Source: Galactobacter valiniphilus
GTDB taxonomy: Bacteria; Actinomycetota; Actinomycetes; Actinomycetales; Micrococcaceae
DNA: 64,000 nucleotides
Direction of reading: 5' to 3'
Assembly: GCF_003575975.1 (NCBI RefSeq)
Contig: NZ_QQXK01000017.1
Span: forward strand, 1-64,000
Positions 63,059-64,000 of this stretch are shown one piece after another (positions within the stretch are counted from its first letter, which is position 1; every line of letters begins with the position of its first letter). The translations under genes were made by a program, and so were the position numbers. The notes under the pieces were generated by a model, which made no database searches, had not been told where the DNA came from, and saw nothing but the letters and a program-made list of their open reading frames with translations.

Positions 63059-64000
63059 TTGACGCCCTCGCAGCCACTTCGATGGCAGACACCGAGAGCA
63101 TGGTCCAAGATCTCCAAAAGTTGATCCGGGACAGGTCCAGCGGCTTGCTGGGTTGCCAAACGGTAAAGCCTGGAATTCTTCGCTGCTTCAAGGCCCGTTG
63201 CCATTTCCAGATCTGTCTTTTTAGCATCCCAGCCCGGCCAAAGCTCTTCCAGCGTTGATTCAATACGGTCCGGAAGCACTGCAACTTCGCTACCAATTTC
63301 GAACTCCGGAAAATCCTGTTCCGTCATCCCGAAGTAGGCCAGAACGTTCCTGTTCTGCGTGGCGTTGTTTGCGCGAGTCGAGCTGATTTGCTTCTCACTG
63401 AGAGACTTGCTTCGACCGCGAGCCTCACTTCCAACGTCACCGTCGAAGAGCGTGAACACCGGAATTCCGAGTTCACTGAGTATCGCGTGAGCAAAAATGA
63501 GATTTCCCTTGCCTCCAACTGGAACGATTGAAAGCCCTGCCGCCTCGTATCTACCAACAGTCGTTCGATCTCCGATCCCGTACAGCACCTCCCTATCCGT
63601 ACTGCCTTCAACAAGCAAAACTCGCTCCGAGAAAAGCGCTTCAGACAGCGTGTTTGTCAATAGTCCTGCGAATTGAGCATCAAACCGCATGTCTTCCACA
63701 AAACCCTGCACGCGCCTGCGGACGCGAGTCTGCGAGGCCGACAGAATTCCGGTGTATTCATTCGAGCCATGGATATCAACCCGCCGAACTTCCGAGAACC
63801 TCTCGGCTTCAACAAAGACCTCGCTGTGAGTGGCAAAAACGACTTGCATGTCAGCCGAGTCTCCCTCGGCCAAGTCACGAAGTACGCGCGCAAAAGCTCT
63901 GGCCTGTATCGGGTGCTGATACAGCTCTGGCTCTTCAATGGCCAAACAAATTGTTCCATGATTACCTGCGGATCCGGAAGCTGCCAACACTTGAAGCGCG
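63055..64000 (-). CDS. OLD-family ATP-dependent endonuclease (AAA + TOPRIM), 5' end outside the window
   Basis: The C-terminal 315 residues of a protein whose start lies beyond 64000. At the window edge is the end of an AAA ATPase domain: Walker B CLAIEEPELYQHP and the H-loop VVFATHSEVFVEAE. A TOPRIM domain follows: VLLVEGSTDREVLYGI carries the Glu and VFTLFDGDVGSE the DxD that bind metal. This is the layout of OLD nucleases, which include phage P2 Old and GajA of the Gabija defence system. The stop overlaps the start of the PD-(D/E)xK-like gene. GC content is low for this chromosome, which points to horizontal transfer. Confidence 0.88.
   Translation of the reverse strand, partial: ALQVLAASGSAGNHGTICLAIEEPELYQHPIQARAFARVLRDLAEGDSADMQVVFATHSEVFVEAERFSEVRRVDIHGSNEYTGILSASQTRVRRRVQGFVEDMRFDAQFAGLLTNTLSEALFSERVLLVEGSTDREVLYGIGDRTTVGRYEAAGLSIVPVGGKGNLIFAHAILSELGIPVFTLFDGDVGSEARGRSKSLSEKQISSTRANNATQNRNVLAYFGMTEQDFPEFEIGSEVAVLPDRIESTLEELWPGWDAKKTDLEMATGLEAAKNSRLYRLATQQAAGPVPDQLLEILDHALGVCHRSGCEGVK

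Noticed and set aside
62360-64000. Locus as a Gabija system
   Set aside because: Gabija needs a UvrD-like GajB; the gene next to the OLD protein is a small PD-(D/E)xK-like protein. The sequence beyond the window could still change this.

Overview
The window looks like a chromosome segment of a high-GC Gram-positive actinobacterium, order Micrococcales and probably Micrococcaceae-like. The basis is strong GC bias in third codon positions, frequent GTG and TTG starts, a DUF222/HNH protein, and long runs of housekeeping genes in the order known from actinobacteria (miaB-miaA, recA-recX, DUF3046, clgR, pgsA/cinA, ftsK, rnj, dapA, dapB, M16 peptidase-pnp-rpsO-ribF, truB-rbfA-infB-ylxR-nusA-rimP, proS, ispG-GNAT-rseP-dxr). 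The genus was not determined. No rRNA, tRNA or CRISPR array was found.

Layout. 1-3.3 kb: a peptide-type ABC importer operon whose second permease gene is cut off at position 77/78 by what looks like the end of an ISL3-family insertion sequence. 3.4-4.4 kb: a carboxymuconolactone-decarboxylase-like gene and a DinB-family gene interrupted by an in-frame TGA. 4.4-7 kb: tRNA i6A/ms2i6A modification genes miaA and miaB. 7-12.1 kb: accessory genes (two two-helix membrane proteins, one continuous with a DinB domain; a luciferase-like oxidoreductase; an FBP zinc-finger protein; a class II amidotransferase). 12-15.7 kb: recX, recA with an SOS-box cluster, DUF3046, clgR. 15.9-24.3 kb: a pgsA-cinA fusion, ftsK, rnj, dapA, a small membrane protein and dapB. 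24.3-28.9 kb: a DUF222/HNH gene with its own SOS box, luxS, a nucleotidyltransferase-like gene and an unrecognised gene. 29-32.1 kb: an amino-acid permease behind a palindromic operator, and a DUF1023 hydrolase. 32.2-46.4 kb: RNA turnover and translation genes (M16 peptidase, pnp, rpsO, ribF, truB, rbfA, infB, ylxR, nusA, rimP). 46.5-53.1 kb: a secreted protein, a TauE/SafE transporter, proS and three tandem lipoprotein genes. 53.2-55.6 kb: a DUF4081-type GNAT, ispG and a YciI-like protein. 56-59.4 kb: esterase, then an SDR-Dps-lipocalin group that looks stress related. 59.4-62.3 kb: rseP and dxr. 62.4-64 kb: a visibly lower-GC islet with a coupled pair, a PD-(D/E)xK-like protein and an OLD-family ATPase/TOPRIM nuclease that runs off the window.

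Most housekeeping genes lie on the minus strand in short operons with stop/start overlaps (ATGA, GTGA, TAATG) and are separated by strong GC-rich hairpins. The best candidates for new biology are the OLD-nuclease/PD-(D/E)xK pair at the right edge, the SOS-controlled DUF222/HNH gene with an in-frame nine-fold 9-bp repeat, the pgsA-cinA fusion, and the permease that has an operator but no ordinary start codon for its conserved N-terminus.
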